A DNA stretch of 64,000 nucleotides from Achromobacter sp. ASV32 (GTDB taxonomy: Bacteria; Pseudomonadota; Gammaproteobacteria; Burkholderiales; Burkholderiaceae_B). The translations under genes were made by a program, and so were the position numbers. Every line of letters starts with the position of its first letter. Within the stretch, counting starts at the first letter, position 1. The stretch covers positions 21,682 through 85,681 of the forward strand of contig NZ_JAELTJ010000010.1 in NCBI RefSeq assembly GCF_016428805.1. Reading direction: 5' to 3'. Under the pieces are notes generated by a model. That model did no database searches, was not told the origin of the DNA, and saw only the letters and a program-made list of their open reading frames with translations. Below are positions 28,387-36,931 of the stretch, piece after piece.

Positions 28387-29802
28387 CTACGCCGCCAAGC
28401 GCTGCGGCGCGCCCTCCAGGTGTTCGCCGAACCACTGTAATTGCCGCGCCAGTCCGGCGACCTCGCCCACGATCAAAAGGGCGGGCGAGCGGATGGCGTG
28501 CGCCCGCGCCAATCGCGGCAGGTCCTGCAACGGGCCCGACAGCACCCGCTGCTCGGGCCGGCTGCCGTTCTCGATCAGCGCGAACGGCGTCGTTGGCGCA
28601 CGGCCATGGCGGATCAGGCGTTGCGTCAACAGCTCCAGCTGTCCCACGCCCATGTAGAACGCCAGCGTCTGCCGTTCGCGGGCCAGCGCCGGCCAATCGA
28701 GGTTGTCTTCGTCTTCACGGCAATGCGCGGTCACCAGGCGCACCGATTGGGCATGCTCGCGGTGCGTCAGCGGTATGCCCGCGTAGGCGGCGCAGGCCAG
28801 TGCGGCGGTGATGCCGGGCACGACCTCGTAGCGCACGCCGTGGGCGCGCAGATGTTCCAGTTCTTCGCCACCGCGGCCGAAAATGAAGGCATCGCCGCCT
28901 TTCAGGCGTACCACCCGGCGGCCAGCGCGGGCGTGTTCGACCAGCAGCGCATGAATGCGCGCCTGGGTGGCGTGGTGGTCTTCGCCAGGCAGCTTGCCCA
29001 CCGAGATGCGCTCGGCGTCGCGGCGCGCCAGCGACATGATGTCGTCGCTGACCAGGCGGTCGTAGAGAATCACGTCGGCTTCGTTCAGCGCGCGCAGCGC
29101 CTTGAGCGTCAGCAAGCCCGGGTCGCCGGGGCCGGCGCCGACCAGCACCACGCTGCCTTCGGCCGGCGCCAGCGGGCGGGCCAACGCCGCGTTCAGGGCG
29201 TCCTCGGCCGCCTCGGGCCGTTGCTGGCGCAGCAAGCCGGCGACCGGACCATCCAGCAGCCAGTCATAGAAGCGACGGCGCGCGCCGAGGTCGGGGTGGC
29301 CGTCGCGGATGCGCTTGCGGTAGCGTTCGGCCAGCCCGGCCAACTGGCCCAGGGTGTGGTCGAACAAAGATTCGATACGTTCGCGCAGGCGCCGCGCCAG
29401 TACCGGCGCCACGCCCGACGAGGAGATGGCGACGATGACCGGCGAGCGGTCGACGATGGACGGCACCTGGAACGAGGACAACTCAGGGTCGTCCACGACG
29501 TTGCTGAAAATGCGGCGGGCCTGGGCGGCCTCGGACACCGCGGCGTTGACGCCGCGATCGTCGGTTGCGGCCACGGCCAGCCAGACGCCATCCAGCCAGG
29601 CGGGATCGAAGGCGCCCGCCAGATGGCGGATGCGGCCCTGGCCGCGCAGCGCGGCCAGGGCGGGCGTCAGGTCGGGCGCGCCCACCGCCACGTCGGCATG
29701 GGCTTGCAGCAGGGCCAGCGTCTTGCGCTCGGCCACGGCGCCGCCGCCCACGACCAGCACGGGCCGGTCTTTCAGATCGGCAAAAATCGGGAAAAGCTTC
29801 AT
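28387..29802 (-). CDS. cysG: Siroheme synthase CysG
   Basis: A 471-residue multifunctional enzyme making siroheme, the cofactor of sulfite and nitrite reductases, from uroporphyrinogen III. The N-terminal half is the NAD-dependent dehydrogenase/ferrochelatase ([18 protein letters not shown] near residues 15-32; [15 protein letters not shown]). The C-terminal half, from about residue 215, is the SAM uroporphyrinogen methyltransferase ([17 protein letters not shown]). I chose the ATG at 29802 over the GTG one codon earlier. It is divergent from the nitrate transporter across a 520-base gap; a shared role in nitrogen oxide assimilation is plausible. Confidence 0.96.
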   Translation of the reverse strand: MKLFPIFADLKDRPVLVVGGGAVAERKTLALLQAHADVAVGAPDLTPALAALRGQGRIRHLAGAFDPAWLDGVWLAVAATDDRGVNAAVSEAAQARRIFSNVVDDPELSSFQVPSIVDRSPVIVAISSSGVAPVLARRLRERIESLFDHTLGQLAGLAERYRKRIRDGHPDLGARRRFYDWLLDGPVAGLLRQQRPEAAEDALNAALARPLAPAEGSVVLVGAGPGDPGLLTLKALRALNEADVILYDRLVSDDIMSLARRDAERISVGKLPGEDHHATQARIHALLVEHARAGRRVVRLKGGDAFIFGRGGEELEHLRAHGVRYEVVPGITAALACAAYAGIPLTHREHAQSVRLVTAHCREDEDNLDWPALARERQTLAFYMGVGQLELLTQRLIRHGRAPTTPFALIENGSRPEQRVLSGPLQDLPRLARAHAIRSPALLIVGEVAGLARQLQWFGEHLEGAPQRLAA

Positions 29803-30013
29803 CACGCAGCCTCGGGCGCACCCGGCAGAAGGTCAATCGATCATAGGGACGGGGTTTCATCCCCACAACTTCTGATTTCTTGAATCCATATAGCCATAAC
29901 TTATTTGGCGAGCGCGTTCCGCGCGCTTGCCTGGCAGGAATCATGCAAATTCCATGCCCGGGCAGGCGGCCGTCTGGCGGCCAGGGAAGGCGTAGGGCCG
30001 CGGCAACAAAACC

Positions 30014-30028
30014 GCACATCGATGGTGC
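30014..30028. promoter_or_regulatory. Candidate NtrC site 1
   Basis: GCACATCGATGGTGC carries a perfect right half (TGGTGC) and four of six bases of the left half of the NtrC site GCACCA-N3-TGGTGC. Its centre (30021) is 33 bases, about three helical turns, from that of site 2. Confidence 0.55.
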
Positions 30029-30046
30029 GCCGCCGCATGGTTGCGC

Positions 30047-30061
30047 GCACCAATTTGGATC
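30047..30061. promoter_or_regulatory. Candidate NtrC site 2
   Basis: GCACCAATTTGGATC has the perfect left half GCACCA, the 3-base spacer, and TGG of the right half of the NtrC site. Its centre (30054) lies about 144 bases upstream of the predicted sigma-54 start point, the usual enhancer distance. Confidence 0.55.
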
Positions 30062-30171
30062 GTCCGCGCCTGCGCCGGTCGGCGCTGGCCACAACCTGCG
30101 GGCCTGGCAATTGCCCGCAAAGCCAGCATTGGCGCGGGGCGGCAGCGATTCGGCCAGGCTGGCGGCAAGCC

Positions 30172-30187
30172 TGGCACAGCGATTGCT
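30172..30187 (+). promoter_or_regulatory. Sigma-54 promoter of the nitrate-type transporter
   Basis: TGGCACAGCGATTGCT fits the -24/-12 consensus TGGCACR-N4-TTGCW at every defined position. GG and GC are exactly 10 bases apart. The start point would be near 30198, giving a leader of about 129 bases before the receptor gene. Apart from this promoter and the two NtrC-like sites I see no gene in 29803-30326. Confidence 0.85.
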
Positions 30188-30326
30188 TAATGGGTAATGG
30201 GGCAGCCGCGTGCGGCGCGCCCAAGCCAAGCGCCGCGATTCGCGGCAGGGAACAACGACGTTCCGCAGCGCCGACGGGTTGCTCCCGCAAGGCGCGCGGG
30301 ACGTTTTTTTTTGCCAGGAGCCCCGT

Positions 30327-31631
30327 ATGAAGTCAGTGAAGACGCCTGTGAAACCCCGCCTGTCCGACGCCGGCCAGGATTGCGCCGCCGATGCCGGTCG
30401 CCGCAGATGGCTGACGGGCACTGCGCGCGCGGTGGCCGGCGCCAGCCTGTTGTCGCTGGTCGATCCGCTGGTGCGCGCCGGGGCCTGGGCAGCGGGCAGC
30501 GATGCACCCGAAAAGCCCGAGGTGAAGATCGGCTTCATTCCCCTGACCGACTGCGCCTCGGTCGTCATGGCTTCGGTGCTGGGCATCGACAAGAAGCACG
30601 GCGTGACGATCATGCCTTCCAAGGAAGCCTCCTGGGCGGCGGTGCGCGACAAGCTGCTGAACGGTGAACTCGACATGGCCCACGTGCTGTATGGCCTGAT
30701 CTATGGCGTGCAGATGGGCGTGGGCGGGGCCAGGAAAGACATGGCGGTGCTGATGAGCCTGAACCAGAACGGTCAGGCCATCACGCTGTCGAACAAGCTG
30801 CTGCAGGCCGGCGTGCGCGACGGCGAATCGCTGGCCAGGCTGATGGCATCCGACAAGCGCGAATACACCTTTGCCCAGACCTTTCCGACCGGCACGCACG
30901 CGATGTGGCTGTACTACTGGCTGGCCGCATACGGTATCGATCCGATGAAGGACGCCAAGGTGATCACCGTGCCGCCGCCGCAGATGGTGGCCAACATGCG
31001 CGTGGGCAATATGGATGGCTATTGCGTGGGCGAGCCCTGGGGGGCGCGCGCCATCCTGGACAAGATCGGCTTTACCGCCGTCACCACGCAGGCCATCTGG
31101 ACCGACCACCCGGAAAAGGTGCTGGGCACCAGCGCCGATTTTGTGGCGCGCAACCCCAACACCGCACGCGCCGTGACGGCCGCCATCCTGGAGGCGAGCA
31201 AGTGGATCGACGCCTCGCCCGCCAATCGCCAGAAGACGGCCGAGACCATCGCCGCCAAGTCCTACGTCAACACCGACGCCAGCGCCATCGTCGGCCGCAT
31301 GCTGGGCCAATATGAAGACGGCCTGGGCAAGCAATGGAATGACGAGCATGCGATGCGTTTTTCGGGCGACGGCGCGGCCAACTTCCCCTACCTGAGCGAC
31401 GGCATGTGGTTCCTGACGCAGCACAAGCGCTGGGGCCTGCTCAAGGAGCATCCCGACTATCTGGCCACGGCGCGCCAGGTCAATCGCATCGATATCTACA
31501 AGCAGGCCGCGCAGGCCGCCGGCATCGCGCTGCCCGCCAGCGAGATGCGCAGTTCCAAGCTGATCGATGGCGTGGTCTGGGACGGCAGCAACCCCTCGGC
31601 CTACGCCGATGGCTTCAAGGTCAAGGTCTGA
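30327..31631 (+). CDS. Nitrate-type ABC receptor (NrtA/CmpA-like)
   Basis: A 434-residue periplasmic receptor of the nitrate/bicarbonate (NrtA/CmpA) family, which also includes NasF. VKIGFIPLTDCASVVMASVLGIDKKHG is the diagnostic start of the mature protein, and LYGLIYGVQMGVGG and GNMDGYCVGEPWGARAI are typical. The N-terminus has consecutive arginines (RRRWLTG) before a hydrophobic stretch, suggesting Tat export. The ATG at 30327 has AGGAG 8 bases upstream. The sigma-54 promoter and NtrC-like sites suggest expression under nitrogen limitation. Permease and ATPase follow. Nitrate is the best guess; nitrite or cyanate cannot be excluded. Confidence 0.9.
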   Translation: MKSVKTPVKPRLSDAGQDCAADAGRRRWLTGTARAVAGASLLSLVDPLVRAGAWAAGSDAPEKPEVKIGFIPLTDCASVVMASVLGIDKKHGVTIMPSKEASWAAVRDKLLNGELDMAHVLYGLIYGVQMGVGGARKDMAVLMSLNQNGQAITLSNKLLQAGVRDGESLARLMASDKREYTFAQTFPTGTHAMWLYYWLAAYGIDPMKDAKVITVPPPQMVANMRVGNMDGYCVGEPWGARAILDKIGFTAVTTQAIWTDHPEKVLGTSADFVARNPNTARAVTAAILEASKWIDASPANRQKTAETIAAKSYVNTDASAIVGRMLGQYEDGLGKQWNDEHAMRFSGDGAANFPYLSDGMWFLTQHKRWGLLKEHPDYLATARQVNRIDIYKQAAQAAGIALPASEMRSSKLIDGVVWDGSNPSAYADGFKVKV

Positions 31632-31660
31632 ACGCGGGTTCGCGAGAAGGAGCAGGGACG

Positions 31661-32566
31661 ATGTCTAGTGTGACGAGTGTGGAAAGAGGCGCCCTGGCCG
31701 AGGGCGTGTCAACTGAGGCCGCGGCGGGGCAGGCGGCGGTGGCCACCGGCGCCCCGAGCCGCGCCGCACAGTGGGCCGACGCCGGCCGCGAGCGCCTGGA
31801 GGCCGCGCTGCGCGCCGTGGTCGGTCCGGTGGCCGGCTTCGCCCTGTTCGTGCTGGTGTGGCAGGTGGTGGCCATGCGCATCCCCGAAATCCCCACGCCG
31901 GGCGTCACCTGGCAGGCGGCGGTCACGCTGTTCTCCGATCCGTTCTACGACAATGGCCCCAACGACAAGGGCATCGGCTGGAATCTGCTGGCCTCGCTGC
32001 AGCGAGTCGGCATCGGCTTCGGCCTGGCCGCGCTGGTGGGCATTCCCGTGGGTTTTGCCATCGGCCGCTACGCGCCGGTACGCGCCATGTTCTCGCCCAT
32101 CGTGAGCCTGCTGCGGCCCGTGTCGCCGCTGGCGTGGCTGCCCTTGGGCCTGCTGCTGTTCAAGGCGGCCAATCCCGCCGCGATCTGGGCCATTTTCATC
32201 TGTTCGATCTGGCCGATGATCATCAACACCGCCGTTGGCGTGTCACGGGTGCCACAGGACTACCTGAATGTGGCGCGCGTCCTGAACCTGTCGGAATGGA
32301 AGGTCACCACCAAGGTGCTGCTGCCCGCCGTGCTGCCCTACATGCTGACCGGCGTGCGGCTGTCGATCGGCACCGCGTGGCTGGTGATCGTCGCTGCCGA
32401 GATGTTGACGGGCGGCACCGGCATCGGCTTCTGGCTGTGGGACGAGTGGAACAACCTGAAGGTCGAACACATCGTCATCGCCATTTTCGTGATCGGCATC
32501 GTCGGCCTGATTCTGGAAACGCTGCTGGTCGCGCTGGCCCGCCGTTTCACCTACACCGAGGAATAG
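31661..32566 (+). CDS. Nitrate-type ABC permease (NrtB-like)
   Basis: A 301-residue inner-membrane permease with about six helices. The binding-protein-dependent transport motif EAA-like loop is [18 protein letters not shown], before [32 protein letters not shown], typical of the NrtB/SsuC group. The first 45 residues are an Ala/Gly-rich cytoplasmic extension. AAGGAGCAGG precedes the ATG at 31661. It lies 29 bases after the receptor gene and 4 bases before the ATPase gene. Confidence 0.92.
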   Translation: MSSVTSVERGALAEGVSTEAAAGQAAVATGAPSRAAQWADAGRERLEAALRAVVGPVAGFALFVLVWQVVAMRIPEIPTPGVTWQAAVTLFSDPFYDNGPNDKGIGWNLLASLQRVGIGFGLAALVGIPVGFAIGRYAPVRAMFSPIVSLLRPVSPLAWLPLGLLLFKAANPAAIWAIFICSIWPMIINTAVGVSRVPQDYLNVARVLNLSEWKVTTKVLLPAVLPYMLTGVRLSIGTAWLVIVAAEMLTGGTGIGFWLWDEWNNLKVEHIVIAIFVIGIVGLILETLLVALARRFTYTEE

Positions 32567-32570
32567 CGCC

Positions 32571-33449
32571 ATGAAGAAATTCGTACGCATCGAACGCGTG
32601 GGCCAGACCTTCAGCACCCGCAAGGGCGCGTTCGTCGCCTTGCGTGATATCGACCTGACCGTGGAGCAGGGCGAATTCATCACCCTGATCGGGCACTCGG
32701 GCTGCGGCAAATCCACCTTGCTGAATCTGATTGCGGGCCTGACGCGGCCCACCAGCGGTGTGCTGCTGTGCGCCGAGCGCGAGATCACCGGACCCGGCCC
32801 GGATCGCGCGGTGGTGTTCCAGAACCATTCGCTGCTGCCCTGGCTGACGTGCTTTCAGAACGTGCACCTGGCGGTGGAACGGGTCTTCGGCGCCACCGAG
32901 AAGCGCGCCCAGCTGGCCGACCGCACCCGCGCGGCGCTGGACCTGGTGGGGCTGCTGCCCGCGCAGAACAAGCTGCCGCGCGAAATTTCGGGGGGCATGA
33001 AGCAGCGCGTGGGCATTGCCCGCGCCCTGGCGATCGAGCCGGGCGTGCTGCTGATGGACGAACCTTTCGGCGCGCTGGACGCGCTGACCCGCGCGCACCT
33101 GCAGGACGAGCTGCTCAAGATCGTGGCCAAGACGCGCACCACCACCATCATGGTCACGCACGACGTTGACGAGGCCGTGCTGCTGTCGGACCGCATCGTG
33201 ATGCTGACCAACGGCCCGGCCGCGACCATCGGCGAGATCCTGTCCGTGCCGTTGCCGCGCCCGCGCGACCGGGTGCGGCTGGCCAACGATCCGCTGTACC
33301 TGTCATGCCGTGCCGGCGTGGTCGATTTCCTGCACCGGCGCCATGGCAATCCGGAGCGCGCCCCCGCGCCGGTCCTGGCCAGCGTTCCGCAGCCGGACGC
33401 AGCGCCTGACGGGCCGCGCCAGGCTCGCGAGTCGCGCGCCATCGCCTGA
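32571..33449 (+). CDS. Nitrate-type ABC ATPase (NrtD-like)
   Basis: A 292-residue ABC ATPase with Walker [10 protein letters not shown] (41-49), Q-loop [12 protein letters not shown], signature [16 protein letters not shown] and Walker [37 protein letters not shown] is typical of the nitrate/taurine subgroup. The last 40 residues form a Pro/Ala/Arg-rich tail with no obvious domain, and there is no NrtA-like fusion, so it is the NrtD rather than NrtC type. The nitrate reductase genes are not in the window. Confidence 0.92.
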   Translation: MKKFVRIERVGQTFSTRKGAFVALRDIDLTVEQGEFITLIGHSGCGKSTLLNLIAGLTRPTSGVLLCAEREITGPGPDRAVVFQNHSLLPWLTCFQNVHLAVERVFGATEKRAQLADRTRAALDLVGLLPAQNKLPREISGGMKQRVGIARALAIEPGVLLMDEPFGALDALTRAHLQDELLKIVAKTRTTTIMVTHDVDEAVLLSDRIVMLTNGPAATIGEILSVPLPRPRDRVRLANDPLYLSCRAGVVDFLHRRHGNPERAPAPVLASVPQPDAAPDGPRQARESRAIA

Positions 33450-33585
33450 GGCGGGCGCGCCTGTCGGGCCGGCAGGGGCATGCCGCTGACACGTTCGGTC
33501 ATGCGCCGATTTTGGCAACCGGTGTAGTATCAAGCCAGCCGTGCGCGCAGCGCGCGCGGCGCTTTCTGGATTTCTGGAGTGGCTT

Positions 33586-34317
33586 GTGGCGTTGCGAAAA
33601 ATGGCATCCCTGATTTTTGTGGCTGGCGCACTGGGCGCGGCCGGCGCGGCGCAGGCGGGCGTGTGCGACGCGAAGTTCATGCATGACGGTGGCGCGGTGC
33701 AACTGACCGGCTCCGGCAACATCGCGCTGGGCGCCGACCTGGCCTTCACCGAGGTTACAAAAAGCAATGGCGATAACTGCCGCGCGCGCGTGCAGGGCGT
33801 GGCCCGTTTCAGCTACGCAGGCCTGCCGCCGGGCAAGTCCAACCTCGATTACCTGATGACCGTCAAAGGCGGCCAGGCCACCTTCCTGAAGTACGCCTCG
33901 GCCGGCGAAGCGCCCAAGCCCTCCGAGGGTCAGTTCGATCTGCGCATGCTGGGTCTGTTTGCCTACGACGGCAAATTGAACCCCGGCCAGAAGCTGCCGG
34001 GTTCGTCCTTCCGTCTGAAAATCGGCAAGGAAGCCCCGGTGGGCGGCCAGCCCAGCACCACGGTGCGCATCGGCGAAAAAACCGTCGGCCGCGCCACGGC
34101 CATCCCCACGGCGCTGGGCCAGCAGACCTGCCACCCGGTCAGCTATACGCGCAACTCGGATCCCACCATGGCCACCTTCCAGGGCCTGACCATTCCCATC
34201 CCCGGCATGAACACCACGGTCACCGATTGGTACTGCCCGTCAGTGAATCTGGTCATGAAGCAGGACATCGACCAGGGCGGCGTGAAGTCCGCGGTTGAGA
34301 TTACGCAAATCAAGTAG
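33586..34317 (+). CDS. Secreted protein of unknown function
   Basis: A 243-residue protein I do not recognise. I chose the GTG at 33586: GGAG ends 6 bases upstream, and the resulting N-terminus (basic, then SLIFVAGALGAAGAAQA) is a proper signal peptide, which the ATG at 33601 shortens. The mature part has four or five cysteines (VCDAKF, NCRARV, QTCHPV, WYCPSV), consistent with disulfides, and mostly beta-prone sequence without membrane segments. It is likely periplasmic. It is separated from the transporter ATPase by 136 bases and is probably its own unit. Confidence 0.75.
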   Translation: MALRKMASLIFVAGALGAAGAAQAGVCDAKFMHDGGAVQLTGSGNIALGADLAFTEVTKSNGDNCRARVQGVARFSYAGLPPGKSNLDYLMTVKGGQATFLKYASAGEAPKPSEGQFDLRMLGLFAYDGKLNPGQKLPGSSFRLKIGKEAPVGGQPSTTVRIGEKTVGRATAIPTALGQQTCHPVSYTRNSDPTMATFQGLTIPIPGMNTTVTDWYCPSVNLVMKQDIDQGGVKSAVEITQIK

Positions 34318-34399
34318 CACACGGTAGCAAGCCGGCCTGGCCCTTCGCGGGGTGGCTGGTATGATGGTTTCGTCATAGACACACAACAGGAGCTCAAAC

Positions 34400-34717
34400 A
34401 TGGCCACGAGAAAATCCGAAGAAGTCGCAAAAGAAAAACTCATCGACAGTGTCAAGACCAGCCTGAACGACGCTGAAAGCCTGCTGCGCGAAGCCGCCGG
34501 CAGCACGGGCGAAAAAGCCACCGAGCTGCGTGAACGCGCCATGACCTCGCTCAAGCGCACTCGCGAAGCCCTTTACGAAGCACAGGACGCGGTGCTCGAA
34601 CGCGGCCGCAAAGCCGCTCGCGCCACCGACGACTACGTGCACGACAATCCCTGGCAAGCCATCGGCATCGCAGGCGTGACCGGCCTGCTGCTCGGCTTGC
34701 TGATCAGCCGCCGCTGA
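34400..34717 (+). CDS. YqjD/ElaB-like membrane-anchored protein (DUF883)
   Basis: A 105-residue protein: a charged helical, coiled-coil-like part (about residues 5-80) followed by one C-terminal helix with the family hallmark DNPWQAIGIAGVTGLLLGLLISRR. YqjD-type proteins bind ribosomes and the inner membrane in stationary phase. AGGAG lies 8-12 bases upstream. It is followed by YqjE- and YqjK-like genes, as in E. coli. Confidence 0.93.
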   Translation: MATRKSEEVAKEKLIDSVKTSLNDAESLLREAAGSTGEKATELRERAMTSLKRTREALYEAQDAVLERGRKAARATDDYVHDNPWQAIGIAGVTGLLLGLLISRR

Positions 34718-34786
34718 TAAGGCAGGGCGTCCGGGCGGGCGGCGCAGGCGTTTTGCCCGCGTTTCCCGCCCGGCGTCCTTTCTGCC

Positions 34787-35200
34787 ATGGGTCTACGAAA
34801 ATCTGTCTTTGGTGTGGCGTCCAGCCTGGTCGGGCTGATGCGCACGCGCCTGGAACTGCTGGCGCTTGAAGCCGCCGGTGAAAAATCGCGCCTGCTCAAG
34901 CTGTTGGGCATGGCCTTTGCCGCTTTGCTGTTCCTGACGCTGGCGGTGCTGGTGTTCACGATCACCGTGGCGGTGGCGTTCTGGCCCACCGAAGACCGCT
35001 ATCTGGCGCTGGGCCTGCTGGCGGCGTTTTACCTGGTGGTCGGCGTCGCGCTGCTGCTGGTGGTGCGCCACGGGCTGCTCTATGGTCCGCCGCCGTTCGC
35101 GGCCACGCTGGAAGAGCTGGGCCGCGACGCGGAACTGCTTGAACGCGTGCGCGATGCGCAAGACGACGATGACCGGGCTCGCCGGCGCGAGGAGGGCTGA
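34787..35200 (+). CDS. YqjE-like membrane protein (holin superfamily III type)
   Basis: A 137-residue protein with two central membrane helices (FAALLFLTLAVLVFTITVAV and LALGLLAAFYLVVGVALLLVV) and a charged Asp/Arg-rich C-terminus. SLVGLMRTRLELLALEAAGEKSR matches the YqjE family. The holin name is historical; there is no lysis cassette here. It sits between the YqjD- and YqjK-like genes. Confidence 0.85.
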   Translation: MGLRKSVFGVASSLVGLMRTRLELLALEAAGEKSRLLKLLGMAFAALLFLTLAVLVFTITVAVAFWPTEDRYLALGLLAAFYLVVGVALLLVVRHGLLYGPPPFAATLEELGRDAELLERVRDAQDDDDRARRREEG

Positions 35201-35203
35201 ACC

Positions 35204-35560
35204 ATGACGAAAAGGTCTCCCGACGTCGACCGCGCCGTGCGCATCGAACTGCTGCGTGCTCGGGCCGCGATCGAACGCGAATCGCTCGCGCAGGGTATCG
35301 TCTCGGCCGGGCGCAAGCTCGAACCGGCGGCGCTGTTCAAGAGCATGTTGCCGGGCCTGTCTTCCGGCGGCGCCTCGCGCTGGGCCATGCAGGCCATCGG
35401 CCTGGCGCGCCGCTATCCGCTGATCAGCTCGTCGGTGTCCGCGCTGTTCATGCGCGGCGGCACGAAGTCCAAGCTGCTCAAGCTGGCTGGCGGCGCGCTG
35501 GTGGGCTGGCAGTTGTTCAAGCTCTGGCAGGACTCCCGCCAGGACGACGACAACCGCTGA
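35204..35560 (+). CDS. YqjK-like small protein
   Basis: A 118-residue basic protein 3 bases after the YqjE-like gene. It is largely helical, with RYPLISSSVSALFMRGG near the middle and a hydrophobic segment ending in FKLWQDSRQDDDNR. The assignment rests mostly on position and general character, since YqjK proteins are poorly conserved. The likely operon of three ends at the terminator that follows. Confidence 0.65.
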   Translation: MTKRSPDVDRAVRIELLRARAAIERESLAQGIVSAGRKLEPAALFKSMLPGLSSGGASRWAMQAIGLARRYPLISSSVSALFMRGGTKSKLLKLAGGALVGWQLFKLWQDSRQDDDNR

Positions 35561-35581
35561 ACCGGTTGCGCCCGCGTCCTC

Positions 35582-35612
35582 AAACCCCGCCCTGGCCGGC
35601 GGGGTTTCTTTT
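35582..35612 (+). terminator. Intrinsic terminator of the yqjDEK-like operon
   Basis: AACCCCGCC and GGCGGGGTT form a perfect stem around a short loop, followed by TCTTTTT. It lies about 20 bases past the YqjK-like stop. Confidence 0.9.
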
Positions 35613-35680
35613 TGGCCGGCGCAATCTTTCCGTCCCTGAATTTGAAATAAAATGCGTCCAATTCTCAAATAGGTCAGGCC

Positions 35681-36913
35681 ATGTCCCGCGCTCCCCGCAT
35701 ACAACCCCCCGTTCGTCCCTGGCGCCGGCCGCCGTACCCGGCGCCCGCTGCACAGGGCAGTGGCAGCGGGTGGGACCTGGCTCGCCGCCTGGGGCTGTGC
35801 CGCGAGGCGCTGGACGTCATGTGGAAATTGTTGCCGCTCTGGCTGGTGCTGCCGGCCGGCGGTGTCTGGCTGCATCTGCACGATGCGGGCTGGGAAAGCC
35901 TGTTCCTGGAAGCCGTGGTGTCCTGGAGCGGCCTGGGTGTGCTGCTGGCCGCGGGTCTGCTCGGCTGCCTGGCGACCACGCTGCTGATCGTCTCGCCGGC
36001 GCTGACGTTCTTCAGCGGCATGCGCGCGGATCTGGTCGCTCGCGCCGCCCGCGGGGCGCGCTTCACGCTCTCGACACGGCTGGCGTGGCTGACCATGGGG
36101 TGCTGGCTGGCAGCGTTGGCGGGCGTGCGGTACCAGGCGGATGCGGCCGAGCGCTGGGCACCCGGCACTGGCGCGGCGGCCTACCTGGGGACCGCCATCG
36201 CGCTTTGCCTGGCGGTGCTGGCGCTGGCCGCGGTGCTCACGCGCAAGCGTCTCACGCGGGAATGGCGCGCCGACGGGGTGGGTTTCTGGCGGGTGCTGGG
36301 CGCGGCCTTGGCCCTGGCGGCGGTGATGCTGTTGATGAGCCTGGCGCCGTTCGTGATCCTGGTGGCGTTGCTGGAGCCGGTGGCGAGCGAGGCAGGCGCC
36401 GGCTTTGCCTTGTTGATGGTGCTCGGCCTGACGTTCGGGTTGAGTTTCCTGCCCGTGCTGGCGTTGCTGTCCGCGCCGGCCAATGCCGGCAAGAGCGGCA
36501 AGATGACGGCGTGGACGGTGGTGGTGTTCGCCGTGGTGCTGCTGCTGGCGGGCAACTATGGCAGCCTGGTGCAATGGGTGCTCAAGCCGCTGGGCGTGTA
36601 TCGGACGGCCCCGCAGCACTACCTGATGGTCAAGCCGGAAGCGGCTGCGGCGCTCGGCGCAGCAGGCCTGACGCTGGCGCCGGTGCGGGGTGGGCAGGCG
36701 GTGCGCGCCTATCAGCGTTTCGCGTTGGGCGGCGTGCTGTTGCTGTGTCAGCGGGCCGGCCCGGTGGCGGGCCAGGCGCGAGGCGCCGGCTGCGCCGCAC
36801 TGCGGCGCGACGACGTGATCCCCTATCAGCAGCCCGCGTCGGCCGCCACGCCGGGCAGCGACCGCTCCAAGGCGAAACGGCCGCGCCGCATGGACACCAG
36901 GTTGGCCGGCTGA
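35681..36913 (+). CDS. Polytopic membrane protein of unknown function
   Basis: A 410-residue protein I do not recognise. A Pro/Arg-rich N-terminus of about 40 residues is followed by six to seven membrane helices up to about residue 300. A soluble C-terminal part of about 110 residues follows, with two Cys-containing stretches (LLLCQRAGPV, GAGCAALRRDD) and a basic end. VSPALTFFSGMRADLVARAARGARF looks like a cytoplasmic loop. It is a single gene between a terminator and the convergent ubiD, whose stop is 18 bases away. No pathway context is visible. Confidence 0.7.
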   Translation: MSRAPRIQPPVRPWRRPPYPAPAAQGSGSGWDLARRLGLCREALDVMWKLLPLWLVLPAGGVWLHLHDAGWESLFLEAVVSWSGLGVLLAAGLLGCLATTLLIVSPALTFFSGMRADLVARAARGARFTLSTRLAWLTMGCWLAALAGVRYQADAAERWAPGTGAAAYLGTAIALCLAVLALAAVLTRKRLTREWRADGVGFWRVLGAALALAAVMLLMSLAPFVILVALLEPVASEAGAGFALLMVLGLTFGLSFLPVLALLSAPANAGKSGKMTAWTVVVFAVVLLLAGNYGSLVQWVLKPLGVYRTAPQHYLMVKPEAAAALGAAGLTLAPVRGGQAVRAYQRFALGGVLLLCQRAGPVAGQARGAGCAALRRDDVIPYQQPASAATPGSDRSKAKRPRRMDTRLAG

Positions 36914-36931
36914 GGCCCGGCCGCTTCGCGC

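Noticed and set aside
34787..35200. A phage holin, which could suggest prophage
   Set aside because: The gene sits between YqjD- and YqjK-like genes as in E. coli, with no phage genes nearby.
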